Source of the DNA: Malonomonas sp036526255
GTDB lineage: Bacteria; Desulfobacterota; Desulfuromonadia; Desulfuromonadales; Geopsychrobacteraceae
Reading direction: 5' to 3'
DNA length: 64,000 bases
Assembly (NCBI GenBank): GCA_036526255.1
Contig: DATCYW010000100.1
Location: 1-64,000 of the forward strand
Translations under genes and position numbers: made by a program
Notes under the pieces: generated by a model
What the model saw: the letters and a program-made list of their open reading frames with translations, nothing else
Databases searched by the model: none
What the model was told of the DNA's origin: nothing
Shown here: one piece after another, positions 54,098 to 62,868 of the stretch
Layout: each line of letters starts with the position of its first letter
Numbering within the stretch: position 1 is the stretch's first letter

Positions 54098-56263
54098 TCA
54101 CGGCTGCCGGATCAACCAGCAGTTGTGAATCCGCGGGTTGCGTTCAAAGTCGAGCGGGATGGTTTTGCGGCTGATCTCTTCAATCTGCAGCTCCGGCAGA
54201 CTGTCACTGTCGAGCCGAAAACTGCGCAGATTATTGGAGAAAATCAGCGTTCCACCTGGCGCCAGCAGCCTGACCGTTTTGCGCAGCAACGCCACATGAT
54301 CGCGCTGCACATCAAAGTTGTCGCTCATCCCCTTTGAATTCGAGAAGGTCGGCGGATCGAGAAAAATCAGATCGTAACGAGCGGCCCGCTCAGTCTGCGC
54401 TTTCTCCAGCCAGCTCAGGCAGTCGACCTGAATCAGCTCCTGGTCCGCCGGATTGAAATGGTTCAAGGCAATATTCTTCTGCGCCCAGTCGAGGTAAGTG
54501 CGTGACATGTCGACCGTGGTGGTCGCTTTTGCCCCCCCCACCAGCGCATGCACCGTGACGCTGCCGGTGTAGGCGAACAGGTTGAGAAAGCGGGTCCCGG
54601 CCGCCATTTCCTGTACCAGCTGACGGGTGGAGCGGTGATCGAGAAACAGGCCGGTGTCGAGGTAGTCAGTCAGATTGACCAGAAATTTGCAGTTCCCCTC
54701 CTGCACTTCCTTGAGGATGCCGCGACGCGCCTGTTTTTCGTATTGATTGATCCCCTTCTGCTGCTGACGAACCTTCAGATGAACCTTGGCAGGAGAGATG
54801 TCCAGCACCTGCGGCAACGCATCCTGAACCTCCTGCAGCCGCTGGGCGGCCTTGTGCGCTTCGATCTCCTTCGGCGCCCGATACTCCTGCAGGTGCACCT
54901 CGTCACCGTAGATATCGACCGCAACGGCATATTCCGGCAGGTCGGCATCGTACAACCGGTAGCAATCGATGCCGTTCTGAACGGACCACTTTTTCAGCTT
55001 TTTCAGGTTTTTGCGCAGCCGGTTGGCGAACATCTCGGCGCCCGGTGACAGGGGCTTTTTCACCGCCCGGCCGGCTCCGGCTTCCAGCGATTGCCAACGG
55101 TTACTGTCGTTCAGCTCAAACTGCAGCAGTTGGCACTTCAGCGCGCCGTTATAGAGGGTGTTGATCTTGCCGGCACGCAGGCCGATCGAGCGCCCCAGTT
55201 GCGGATTCGAGGTGATCACCGCCGCGTTCCAGCCGTTGCACTGTGTAGACAGTTTTTCACCGAGCAGATTGTACAGCGGCGGCAGTTCACTCTCTTCACC
55301 GAGCCGTTCGCCGTACGGCGGGTTGGCGACCAGCAGGCCGCTTTTGGCCCCGGCCGGAGCGCTGAATTCGCGCAGTGTCCGCTTCTCGAAGTGGACAAAC
55401 TTATCCAGCCCGGCATTCTGCGCATGCTGCCAGGCGGCCTTGACCGCCCGGCTGTCACCATCGTATCCGACAATCGGTGCCAGCTTTTGCGCCATGCCCA
55501 GTTGTTGCCGCTGCAAAGCCGCTGCGCGCAACTCCTCCCAGACTTCCGGATCAAACTGCAACCAGCCCTTAAAGCCATAATAGTCACGCAGCAGCCCGGG
55601 CGCGGTGTCGGTGGCGATCAGACCCGCTTCCAGCGGCAGGGTTCCGGAACCGCACATCGGGTCGACCAGCGCCCCGCCGGCGGCACAGATTTCCGGCCAG
55701 CCCGAGCGGATCAGGATCGCTGCGGCCAGGTTTTCCTTGAGCGGCGCGTGCACGCCGTCGATCCGGTATCCACGGCGATGCAGACTGTCGCCGGACAGGT
55801 CCAGGCTCAATGTCGCCTGATCCTTGTGCAGATGCAGATTGATGCGCAGGTCGGGCTGCTCAACCGCTATCGAAGGGCGATCATTGCAACGGCTGCGAAA
55901 CTGGTCGACGATGGCATCCTTGATCCGCAACGCCCCATACTGGGAGTGATTGATCTTCGAATGTACGGTGGTGCAGTCGACTGCGAAGGTTTTGTCGAGG
56001 GCGAGGTGTTCGGCCCAATCGATCTGCTGCGCTTCGGCGTAGAGGATATCCGCATCAAGGGCCTTAAAGCTGGCCAGCGGCAGCAGCACCCGGCTGGCCA
56101 GGCGCGACCAGAGGCAGACCTGATAAGCGGTCTTCAGATCACCACTGAAGCGCGCACCGGCCCGCTCTTCTTTAACATCGCTGGCGCCCAGCGCAACCAG
56201 CTCTGCCACCAGCAGCGCTTCAAAACCAAGGGCGGCGGTGGCGAAAAATTGTAGCTCCTGCAT
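54098..56263 (-). CDS. rlmL: Bifunctional 23S rRNA m2G2445/m7G2069 methyltransferase
   Basis: The 721-residue protein is a fused RlmKL: an N-terminal THUMP domain (about 45-155), the RlmL N2-guanine methyltransferase (about 165-380, with VDPMCGSGTLPLEAGL and VANPPYGERLG) and the RlmK m7G methyltransferase (about 450-720, with GTRFLNLFAYTGSVTVHAL and LIFLDPPTFSNSKGM). Length is that of E. coli RlmKL (about 700). It uses SAM. Probably transcribed with the HIT gene. Confidence 0.94.
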   Translation of the reverse strand: MQELQFFATAALGFEALLVAELVALGASDVKEERAGARFSGDLKTAYQVCLWSRLASRVLLPLASFKALDADILYAEAQQIDWAEHLALDKTFAVDCTTVHSKINHSQYGALRIKDAIVDQFRSRCNDRPSIAVEQPDLRINLHLHKDQATLSLDLSGDSLHRRGYRIDGVHAPLKENLAAAILIRSGWPEICAAGGALVDPMCGSGTLPLEAGLIATDTAPGLLRDYYGFKGWLQFDPEVWEELRAAALQRQQLGMAQKLAPIVGYDGDSRAVKAAWQHAQNAGLDKFVHFEKRTLREFSAPAGAKSGLLVANPPYGERLGEESELPPLYNLLGEKLSTQCNGWNAAVITSNPQLGRSIGLRAGKINTLYNGALKCQLLQFELNDSNRWQSLEAGAGRAVKKPLSPGAEMFANRLRKNLKKLKKWSVQNGIDCYRLYDADLPEYAVAVDIYGDEVHLQEYRAPKEIEAHKAAQRLQEVQDALPQVLDISPAKVHLKVRQQQKGINQYEKQARRGILKEVQEGNCKFLVNLTDYLDTGLFLDHRSTRQLVQEMAAGTRFLNLFAYTGSVTVHALVGGAKATTTVDMSRTYLDWAQKNIALNHFNPADQELIQVDCLSWLEKAQTERAARYDLIFLDPPTFSNSKGMSDNFDVQRDHVALLRKTVRLLAPGGTLIFSNNLRSFRLDSDSLPELQIEEISRKTIPLDFERNPRIHNCWLIRQP

Positions 56264-56280
56264 GTGTCTTTCTACTTTCT

Positions 56281-56316
56281 AAAAAACGGTCGGGGTGAGT
56301 AAGGCCACACCCCGAC
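56281..56316 (-). terminator. Intrinsic terminator after the PreP-type peptidase gene
   Basis: On the minus strand GTCGGGGTG (56308-56316) pairs with CACCCCGAC (56289-56297), followed by CG and six T's (56281-56286). Confidence 0.85.
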
Positions 56317-56355
56317 AAGAAGATTGATTCTGGCCTGTTGTAAATTGAATAGCCA

Positions 56356-59307
56356 TCAGACCTTTTTCAGCTCCAGCGCCAGTTCACCCAACTGCTCATT
56401 GGCCTGTTTCAGCGCCGCTTCACCGGCCAGCACCGAGACCGCGCTCTGCCCCTGCTGCAGGTACTGTTTCGCGACCCGCGTCAGTGCTGCCGCATCGACA
56501 CTCAACAGCTGCTGACGCATCTGATTGCGCATTTTTAATGTCAGCCCCTGGCGCAGGTTGGCAAACTCCTGAGCTCCCACCCCGGCCGGCGAGAGAGGTT
56601 TATCCAGATCACTGAAAATTGTCAATATCGCTTCCTTCACCGACTCGGCAGAAAAATTACCGGCAACCGCCCAGTCAATTGCCTGCTGATACACATCCAG
56701 CGTCCGCAGGATGTGCGGATCGCGGTAAGAGAGCAGCGAAAACAGCCCCGCTTCGGCGCTGTAACTGGCCAGCCCACCATAAGCGCCACCTTTTTCACGG
56801 ATCTCGCGATGGAGAAATTCAGACCGCAGCAGCTTCGACAGAACCGTCAGCGCCGCGCTGTCCGGATGACTGTATTGCACCGCGCGGAACACTCTGGTGA
56901 CATAATTAACCGGAACCGACCAGACCCACCCCTGCCGTTTCGGCTGCGGGGTAAAAGAGTGTGCAGTCGTCTCCCCGGCTGATGGTGCGTCCGGTAACGC
57001 AGTGATCAATGCGCCGAGCGGTTGCTGGAAGGCCGCAAAGTTCTCTGCTTCCAGAGTCACGGCGACCTGTAATTGCGAGCGACAGAACAGTTGCTTGGCG
57101 ATCTGCTGTAACAGCTCTGCGGTCTCCTGCAACTGCTCCGGAGCTTTTTCGGCCAGCTGCCTGATCAACGCCACCTGCGCCAGACCGGACCACTGTTCGC
57201 GACGCTGGGAGGCGGACGACAAACAGGCTGCGGCGGTACGGGCTGCATAAGTATGTCCCGATTGCGGTACCGAGTTTTCCAACGACACCTTGAGCTGATT
57301 CAGCACCGTATGAATCCGCGGCAGATCACTGAAATCCGGACTGAGCAGAAAGTCGCCCAGCAGATCGAACAGGGCGGTACTGTTACGCAGTAAGGCTTTG
57401 CCCTTCAGTTCGAAACTGGAGGTAAATTCATCCAGCTTTGCCGGATCATCCAGCAGCGAGGTGCGCGCCGAAATCCCACCGGTCAACGCCTCCATCTTCT
57501 GCGCCATCTCCAAATAATTACAGCCACCGGCACCAACCTGGGTCAGCAAACTACTGAAGATCGGCAGATGGGCCAGCTGCTCTTCGCTTAATCCTTCAAG
57601 GCCAAGGTTCAGAGTGACAACCCCGATACCGTTGGTCGGCTGCGCAAACCAAAAACTTTGTACCCCCTGCAGGTCTTTCTGTTGGACCGTGACCGGCCGC
57701 TCCTGCGGTTGAATATCGCTCAATTCAAGGGTTGGCAGGCAGGAGAGATCTTCGGTCTGCTCCTGTGCCTGCTTCAACGCTAACGCCTGCTCGACCAACC
57801 GCTGCTTTTCTGCGTCGCTGAGTTGCTGCTGAATCTTATCGAGTTCGGCGCGGACCTTCTGCTCCTGCTGCGGACCAAGCTCGGTGTCCGGCTGCAGCAG
57901 CAGGGTAATCCGGTGCGGATTTTCCAGCAGTCGCTTGCGGATCAGGTTTTCGAAGAAAGGCCCGGCGGCCAGTTCCTGCCGCAGCCGCTGCAGGTTTTCG
58001 GCAAAATTAAGCGCTGCCAGCGGATCACCGCCATGAATCCAGGGGCCGAACAGACGCATCAGCAGCAGCAACGAATAGGGATAGCTGTCGCCAGTGACTT
58101 CGCGGTTGGAAAATTCGAGACGATGGATGGCAGCCTCAATCCGCTCGGGTGAAAAGCCCTCGGTCGCGACCTTTTCCAGGGTTTCCAGCACCAGCGCTTC
58201 GATCGCCTCAAGCTGCTGCGGATCAGTTCCCTGCAGTCCGGCGGCAAAGTGGGTGGTGCGATAATCGTCATGATAACCGACGCCAGGGGCCAGATTATCC
58301 CCCAGCTTCGAATCGAGCAGCGCCTGATAGAGCGGCGCGGCCGGATTGCCCAGCAGCAGCGATGACAGCAACGACATCGCCAGCCGTTCGAAGCTGTCGT
58401 TGATGTCGCAGGTCAGCCAGGCCAGCTGCACCATGGAGCGCTTCTCCAGCGGTTCTCCGGCATCGAGCGGATAGCGCTCCGTCACCCGCTGCGGGGCGTT
58501 AAGCGGCTGCTCGGCCGGCACTTCGCTGTCGAGTTCCAGATGTTTGAACTGGCTGAGGACACGCTTCTCAACCACCGCCAGCAACTCCGGCAGATCCAGA
58601 TTTCCCGAACTGAAAAACCAGGCATTGCTCGGATGATAGTAGCGCGCATGAAAATCGCGCAGCTGCTGCCAGGAGAGCGAGGGGATCGCGGCCGGTTCGC
58701 CGCCGGAATTGTGCCGATAGGTGGTGGTCGGGTAGATGTACCGCCCCATCCGCCGCGACAGCAGCGAGGAGGGGTCGGACATGGCGCCCTTCATTTCGTT
58801 ATAAACCACCCCCTTGTACTCCAGCGGTGACTCGGGGTTCTCCATTTCGGCGAATTCGAGTCGATGCCCTTCCTGGCTGAAATTCTGCTCGGTCAACGAT
58901 GGGAAAAATGCGGCATCCAGATAGATGTCGAGCAAATTACGAAAATCCTTGCGGTTCATGCTGGAGAAGGGATAAAGGGTCCAGTCGCTGGCCGTCATGG
59001 CGTTCATAAAACTATTCAGGCTGCGCTTGAGCATCGAAAAAAACGGATCGCGCACCGGAAAGTGCTTCGACCCGCAGAGCGCGGTATGCTCAAGGATGTG
59101 CGCCACCCCGGTCGAATCATCCGGCGGGGTGCGAAAGCCGACCGCAAACAGATGATTATCGTCATCCCGCTCAAGATGCATGAAGCGCGCGCCGGTGGCC
59201 TGATGCTGCAGGCGGATCATGGTGGCGTTGAGAATCGCCAAAGGATCTATTTTTTCCACAAGAAAACCGGACAGAACCTGTCCGGGCTTTAAATCTGAAA
59301 TGGTCAT
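56356..59307 (-). CDS. M16C (PreP-type) zinc metallopeptidase
   Basis: The 983-residue enzyme has the inverted zinc motif HILEH (His70, Glu73, His74), followed by TALCGSKHFPVRDPFFSMLK and the downstream EFAEMENPESPLEYKGVVYNEMKGAMSD. The four-domain M16C layout ends with the C-terminal M16 domain (TRVFRAVQYSHPDSAALTVL, REKGGAYGGLASYS). PreP relatives degrade short peptides such as targeting peptides in organelles; the bacterial substrate is unknown. No signal peptide is present, so it is cytoplasmic. Confidence 0.93.
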   Translation of the reverse strand: MTISDLKPGQVLSGFLVEKIDPLAILNATMIRLQHQATGARFMHLERDDDNHLFAVGFRTPPDDSTGVAHILEHTALCGSKHFPVRDPFFSMLKRSLNSFMNAMTASDWTLYPFSSMNRKDFRNLLDIYLDAAFFPSLTEQNFSQEGHRLEFAEMENPESPLEYKGVVYNEMKGAMSDPSSLLSRRMGRYIYPTTTYRHNSGGEPAAIPSLSWQQLRDFHARYYHPSNAWFFSSGNLDLPELLAVVEKRVLSQFKHLELDSEVPAEQPLNAPQRVTERYPLDAGEPLEKRSMVQLAWLTCDINDSFERLAMSLLSSLLLGNPAAPLYQALLDSKLGDNLAPGVGYHDDYRTTHFAAGLQGTDPQQLEAIEALVLETLEKVATEGFSPERIEAAIHRLEFSNREVTGDSYPYSLLLLMRLFGPWIHGGDPLAALNFAENLQRLRQELAAGPFFENLIRKRLLENPHRITLLLQPDTELGPQQEQKVRAELDKIQQQLSDAEKQRLVEQALALKQAQEQTEDLSCLPTLELSDIQPQERPVTVQQKDLQGVQSFWFAQPTNGIGVVTLNLGLEGLSEEQLAHLPIFSSLLTQVGAGGCNYLEMAQKMEALTGGISARTSLLDDPAKLDEFTSSFELKGKALLRNSTALFDLLGDFLLSPDFSDLPRIHTVLNQLKVSLENSVPQSGHTYAARTAAACLSSASQRREQWSGLAQVALIRQLAEKAPEQLQETAELLQQIAKQLFCRSQLQVAVTLEAENFAAFQQPLGALITALPDAPSAGETTAHSFTPQPKRQGWVWSVPVNYVTRVFRAVQYSHPDSAALTVLSKLLRSEFLHREIREKGGAYGGLASYSAEAGLFSLLSYRDPHILRTLDVYQQAIDWAVAGNFSAESVKEAILTIFSDLDKPLSPAGVGAQEFANLRQGLTLKMRNQMRQQLLSVDAAALTRVAKQYLQQGQSAVSVLAGEAALKQANEQLGELALELKKV

Positions 59308-59410
59308 GATGGCCCTTATTGAAGTGGTTTAAAAAGGATAATTTCAGTTATCTACTATCTTAGCCGATAGCTGTCGACTTGACCAGCGACAGATAGCAGC
59401 GCCCCCGCGA

Positions 59411-62044
59411 TCAGGGCAGGGACTTTTCCCGTGGCTCCATCACGGCCTGATACAGCAGGCTCAGTGCGGCAAACAGGACTCCGGCCGCGGCTAAAACCGC
59501 AAGCGAAGTGCCGCCGAGCGGGACAATCCGGAAAACTTTTGCCAGCGGAGTGTACATGAGCAGCGCCTGCAACAACAGTGAAAGAAGGGCCGCCGCCCAG
59601 ACCCAGCGATTGGCGAAAAACGGCACCCGGTAGCTGCTGCGGATGACAAAGGTCAGGATGACTTCGTAGAGCACGACAAAATTAAATACCAGCGTCTGCG
59701 CATGCAGCAGTTGTGCTGCGGAATCGCTTGCGCCACCGAAAAAGTAAAAGAGCGCCAGAGCGATCGCGCTGCCGACCGAGCCGAGCACCGCCAGCAGCAA
59801 CAGTTTTGGCTGGGGCAGAATCCCTTCGTCGCGTGGCTTCGGCTTGCGCAGCATGATCGCTTTGCCATAGGGATCTACGCTGTAGGCCAGTGCCGGGGCG
59901 CCGTCGGTGACCATGTTGATCCAGAGCAGTAGGATGGCGGTTAACGGCAGGTTCAGGCCAAACAGCGCGGCGAAGAAGATAATCAGCACCTCGCCCAGGT
60001 TACCGGAGAGCAGCAGCATGATCGACTTCTGGATGTTGTCGTAGATGCCGCGTCCCTCTTCAATGGCATTGACGATGTGGGTGAAACTGTCATCGAGTAG
60101 CACGAAATCGGCCGCCTCTTTGGCGACTTCGGTGCCGCTGCCGACGGCAACGCCGATGTTGGCCTTCTTCAGTGCAGGGGCATCGTTGACACCATCGCCG
60201 GTCATGGCGACGGTCTTGCCCATCTGCTGCAGCGCATCAACGATCCGTTGTTTATGCTCCGGGGAGACCCGCGAGAAGATGTTCACCCCCTCAGCCAGTG
60301 CCGCCTGCAGCCCCTGCGCATCCAGACGCTGCAACTCTTCACCAGTCAGGCAGCCCCCTTCGATGCCGATTTCTGCGCCGATGGCCTTGGCGGTTGCCCC
60401 GAAATCGCCGGTAATCATGATGACCCGGATGCCAGCCTGTTTGGTTTTTCGTATCGATTCAACCACGTCTGGACGGGGCGGATCGATCATCGCCTGCAAG
60501 CCAAGAAAGATCATCCCCTGCTCGGCGAGCTCCGCGTCAGCCGCTTGGGCTTTTCGGGCAAAACCGAGCACGCGGAGCGCTTGATCCGCATAGCTGCTGT
60601 TTTGCGCCTCGATTCTGCTTCTCAGCTCAGCGTCCAGCGGCAACTCTTTATTGCCGACCAGCACCTTAGTGCAACAGCCGAGGACTTTATCCAGCGCCCC
60701 CTTGCTGTAAAGCACCGCCCCCTCCCCTGCGCCGACGACGACACTCATCAGCTTGCGCTGCGAATCGAACGGCAGCTCAGTGGCACGCTGGCGCGAATCA
60801 GCAATGCCCGCCTTGGCGGCACTGACCAGCAAAGCAGCTTCGGTCGGGTCACCGATCACCTTCCAACCATCGGCCTCCTGATTCAATGAAGCGTTGTTGC
60901 AGAGCAAACCGCAGGTCAACAGCTCGGCATCGACAGAACCGTAAAGCTCACCGCCAGGGTCGTATCCGACCCCCCCAAGACGGACTTCAGACTCCAGTGT
61001 CCAGGCATAACGTACGGTCATCTGGTTTCCCGTCAGCGTGCCGGTCTTGTCGGTGCAGATAACGTCACAACTACCAAGGGTTTCCACCGATGACAGGTTG
61101 CGCACCAGCGCCTTTTTTGCCAGCAGACGTTTAACGCCGATACTCAAAGCGATGGTCACCACCGCCGGCAGCGCCGTCGGCACAGCAGCCACCGCCAGGC
61201 TGATGGCGATAAAAGCCAGCGCCAGAAAAGACTGACCGGAGAGGGTTCCAGCGAAATAATCCTTGGTAAAAAACAGCGCGAAAACAATCAGACAGATGCA
61301 GATAATCGCGTAACTGAGCCGCCGACCGAACTGATCGAGGCGACGCTGTAAAGGCGTCAGTTCAGTCTCCGCCTCTTTCACCAAGGTAGTGATCCTGCCG
61401 AGCTCAGTCGCCATCCCGGTGGCAACAACCAGCGCGCTGGCATTGCCGGTGACCAGCGTGGTCGGCGAAAACAACATATTGTGCCGATCGCCCAACGGAA
61501 CCTGTGTCGCGATCGGATCAGGGCTTTTTTCAACCGGCAGGCTCTCGCCCGTCAGCGCCGACTCTTCGGCTTTCAGCTGCACCGCGCTGATGATACGCGC
61601 GTCGGCGGGAACCCGATCCCCCGCCTCCAGACTGATAACATCCCCCGGCACCAGGTCTCTGGCATCGATCACCTGGCGTTTACCGTCGCGTACCACCCGA
61701 GCCTGCAGGGTACTGATCCGCTTCAGTGCTTCGAGCGATTTATGCGCGCCGTATTCCTGATAGAAACCGATAATGGCATTGGTCAGCAGAATCAGCAGAA
61801 TAATCAGCGAATCGACATATTCACCAATGAGCAGGGAGAACAGGACCGCGAAGAGCAGAATGTAGATGATGAAACTTTTGAACTGATCGATAAAAATCAG
61901 CAGTGGGTTGATCCGGGTTCGGGTCTGCAGTTCGTTGAACCCGTGGATTTCCAGTCGTTTGGCGGCTTCGGCAGTCGTCAGTCCGGAGGGCTGCGCATCA
62001 AATTGTTGATAAACTGCCTCAAGCGTCGCTTGATAGAGCTCCAT
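59411..62044 (-). CDS. Cation-transporting P-type ATPase
   Basis: I start at ATG 62044 (MELYQATLEAVYQQFD, 877 residues), which has GGGAGG upstream. The P2-type layout is complete: N-terminal cation_ATPase_N, actuator TGESLPVEKSP, phosphorylated Asp332 in CTDKTGTLTGNQMTVR, hinge TGDGVNDAPAL, and ten predicted helices. M5 keeps NLGEVLIIF and M6 NMVTDGAPALAYSVDP, like Ca-ATPases. M4 reads VPTALPAVVT where SERCA/PacL have PEGLP, so the usual Glu of Ca site II is absent. Substrate is therefore uncertain. No partner gene is adjacent. Confidence 0.9.
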   Translation of the reverse strand: MELYQATLEAVYQQFDAQPSGLTTAEAAKRLEIHGFNELQTRTRINPLLIFIDQFKSFIIYILLFAVLFSLLIGEYVDSLIILLILLTNAIIGFYQEYGAHKSLEALKRISTLQARVVRDGKRQVIDARDLVPGDVISLEAGDRVPADARIISAVQLKAEESALTGESLPVEKSPDPIATQVPLGDRHNMLFSPTTLVTGNASALVVATGMATELGRITTLVKEAETELTPLQRRLDQFGRRLSYAIICICLIVFALFFTKDYFAGTLSGQSFLALAFIAISLAVAAVPTALPAVVTIALSIGVKRLLAKKALVRNLSSVETLGSCDVICTDKTGTLTGNQMTVRYAWTLESEVRLGGVGYDPGGELYGSVDAELLTCGLLCNNASLNQEADGWKVIGDPTEAALLVSAAKAGIADSRQRATELPFDSQRKLMSVVVGAGEGAVLYSKGALDKVLGCCTKVLVGNKELPLDAELRSRIEAQNSSYADQALRVLGFARKAQAADAELAEQGMIFLGLQAMIDPPRPDVVESIRKTKQAGIRVIMITGDFGATAKAIGAEIGIEGGCLTGEELQRLDAQGLQAALAEGVNIFSRVSPEHKQRIVDALQQMGKTVAMTGDGVNDAPALKKANIGVAVGSGTEVAKEAADFVLLDDSFTHIVNAIEEGRGIYDNIQKSIMLLLSGNLGEVLIIFFAALFGLNLPLTAILLLWINMVTDGAPALAYSVDPYGKAIMLRKPKPRDEGILPQPKLLLLAVLGSVGSAIALALFYFFGGASDSAAQLLHAQTLVFNFVVLYEVILTFVIRSSYRVPFFANRWVWAAALLSLLLQALLMYTPLAKVFRIVPLGGTSLAVLAAAGVLFAALSLLYQAVMEPREKSLP

Positions 62045-62407
62045 CCGCCTCCCTTTCGCACCATCGGCCGAGACACAGGTCGTATCCAGCATGAATCCGC
62101 TGTTGGAATTTTATCAGACCTCAGAAAATTTACTGCCGGTAAAAACCACCAAACGAATGTAACTGCCGGTGCCATAAACAAAAACTTACGACGAATAAAA
62201 CAACATTCCCGCTTGCTTTTTAAAAACCGGGCATGTTAAGGTTCCGTCACTTAAGAAGTTTGTGTAGGTTTATTGCCGCTCGTCACGCTGACAAGGTGTC
62301 AGCATGATTCAAAACACGCAGACCCAATAGGGCTGGGTGTTTTTTGTTTTGAGTGGTCGAAGTCTGCGCAACAAAAAAGTTCCCACAGGGGAACATGGAG
62401 AGAAAAA
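62045..62407. promoter_or_regulatory. Divergent ATPase-cspA region with leader structures
   Basis: This 363-base gap holds the 5' side of the ATPase gene on the minus strand and the cspA leader on the plus strand. GCTGACA (62287-62293) and TGTCAGC (62297-62303) form a perfect 7-bp dyad around AGG, which could be an operator or a small hairpin. A strong hairpin with a T run follows at 62313-62350 (listed separately). A candidate plus-strand promoter, TTGCCG near 62273, has no clear -10. Confidence 0.5.
62313..62350 (+). terminator. Terminator-like hairpin in the cspA leader
   Basis: AACAC-G-CAG-A-CCC (62313-62325) pairs with GGG-CTG-G-GTGTT (62330-62341) around the loop AATA, followed immediately by TTTTTGTTTT. 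It lies about 60 bases before the cspA ATG, so transcription must pass it or start after it. Confidence 0.65.
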
Positions 62408-62608
62408 ATGGCAGAAGGTACAGTAAAGTGGTTTAACGATTCTAAGGGTTTTGGTTTTATCGAGCAGGACAATGGACCGGACGTTTTCGTTCATTTTTCC
62501 GAAATCCAGGGCGATGGTTTTAAATCACTCGCCGAAGGTGACCGTGTCAGCTTTGAAGTCACCCAGGGCCAAAAAGGCCCTCAGTCGGCAAATGTACGCA
62601 AAGTCTAA
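62408..62608 (+). CDS. cspA: Cold-shock domain protein
   Basis: A 66-residue single cold-shock domain that binds single-stranded RNA or DNA as a chaperone. RNP1 (KGFGFIE) and RNP2 (VFVHF) are both present after MAEGTVKWFNDS. I chose ATG 62408, with GGAGAG upstream. The same frame is open from 62273 but that stretch is leader RNA with hairpins. A strong terminator follows. Whether it is cold-induced cannot be read from the sequence. Confidence 0.96.
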   Translation: MAEGTVKWFNDSKGFGFIEQDNGPDVFVHFSEIQGDGFKSLAEGDRVSFEVTQGQKGPQSANVRKV

Positions 62609-62629
62609 ATAGAATTTGCATATGTTCGC

Positions 62630-62665
62630 AAAAGAGCCCTGCGGTTGACGCAGGGCTCTTTTTTC
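62630..62665 (+). terminator. Intrinsic terminator after cspA
   Basis: AAAAGAGCCCTGCG (62630-62643) and CGCAGGGCTCTTTT (62649-62662) form a 14-bp perfect stem with a GTTGA loop, followed by more T's. Confidence 0.95.
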
Positions 62666-62730
62666 TGCTAATCATTCACTGCGAACCACAATAGCTCCTT
62701 ACCTGAACCTCTTCCAAAAAGGATAGCCAG

Positions 62731-62856
62731 ATGGGCAGAAAACCGAACTACGACTTTGAGAAGCGCCAGAAGGAAATCGCTAAAAAAGCCAAAAAAGAAG
62801 AAAAAGCCAAACGCAAACAGGAAGAAAAAGAGCAGCCCGCCCAAGAAGAAGAATAG
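62731..62856 (+). CDS. Small lysine/glutamate-rich conserved protein (41 residues)
   Basis: ATG at 62731 follows AAGGAT by 7 bases and opens a 41-residue frame, starting MGRKPNYDFEKRQKEIAKKA and ending QPAQEEE before TAG. The rest is almost entirely Lys, Glu, Arg and Gln. It resembles a short family of unknown function seen in many Proteobacteria that begins with (S/G)RKPN(Y/F)xFE+R; that is recalled, not searched. It is predicted to be one charged helix. It stands convergent to the reductase gene, with 12 bases between them. Confidence 0.75.
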   Translation: MGRKPNYDFEKRQKEIAKKAKKEEKAKRKQEEKEQPAQEEE

Positions 62857-62868
62857 CCTGCCTCTGCG

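Noticed and set aside
55091..56254. A 387-codon plus-strand frame opposite rlmL
   Set aside because: It is a shadow of the RlmKL coding frame with no ribosome site or domain.
62273..62407. Extended CspA N-terminus
   Set aside because: The extension covers the leader dyad and hairpin, and the standard 66-residue protein starts at a well-placed ATG.
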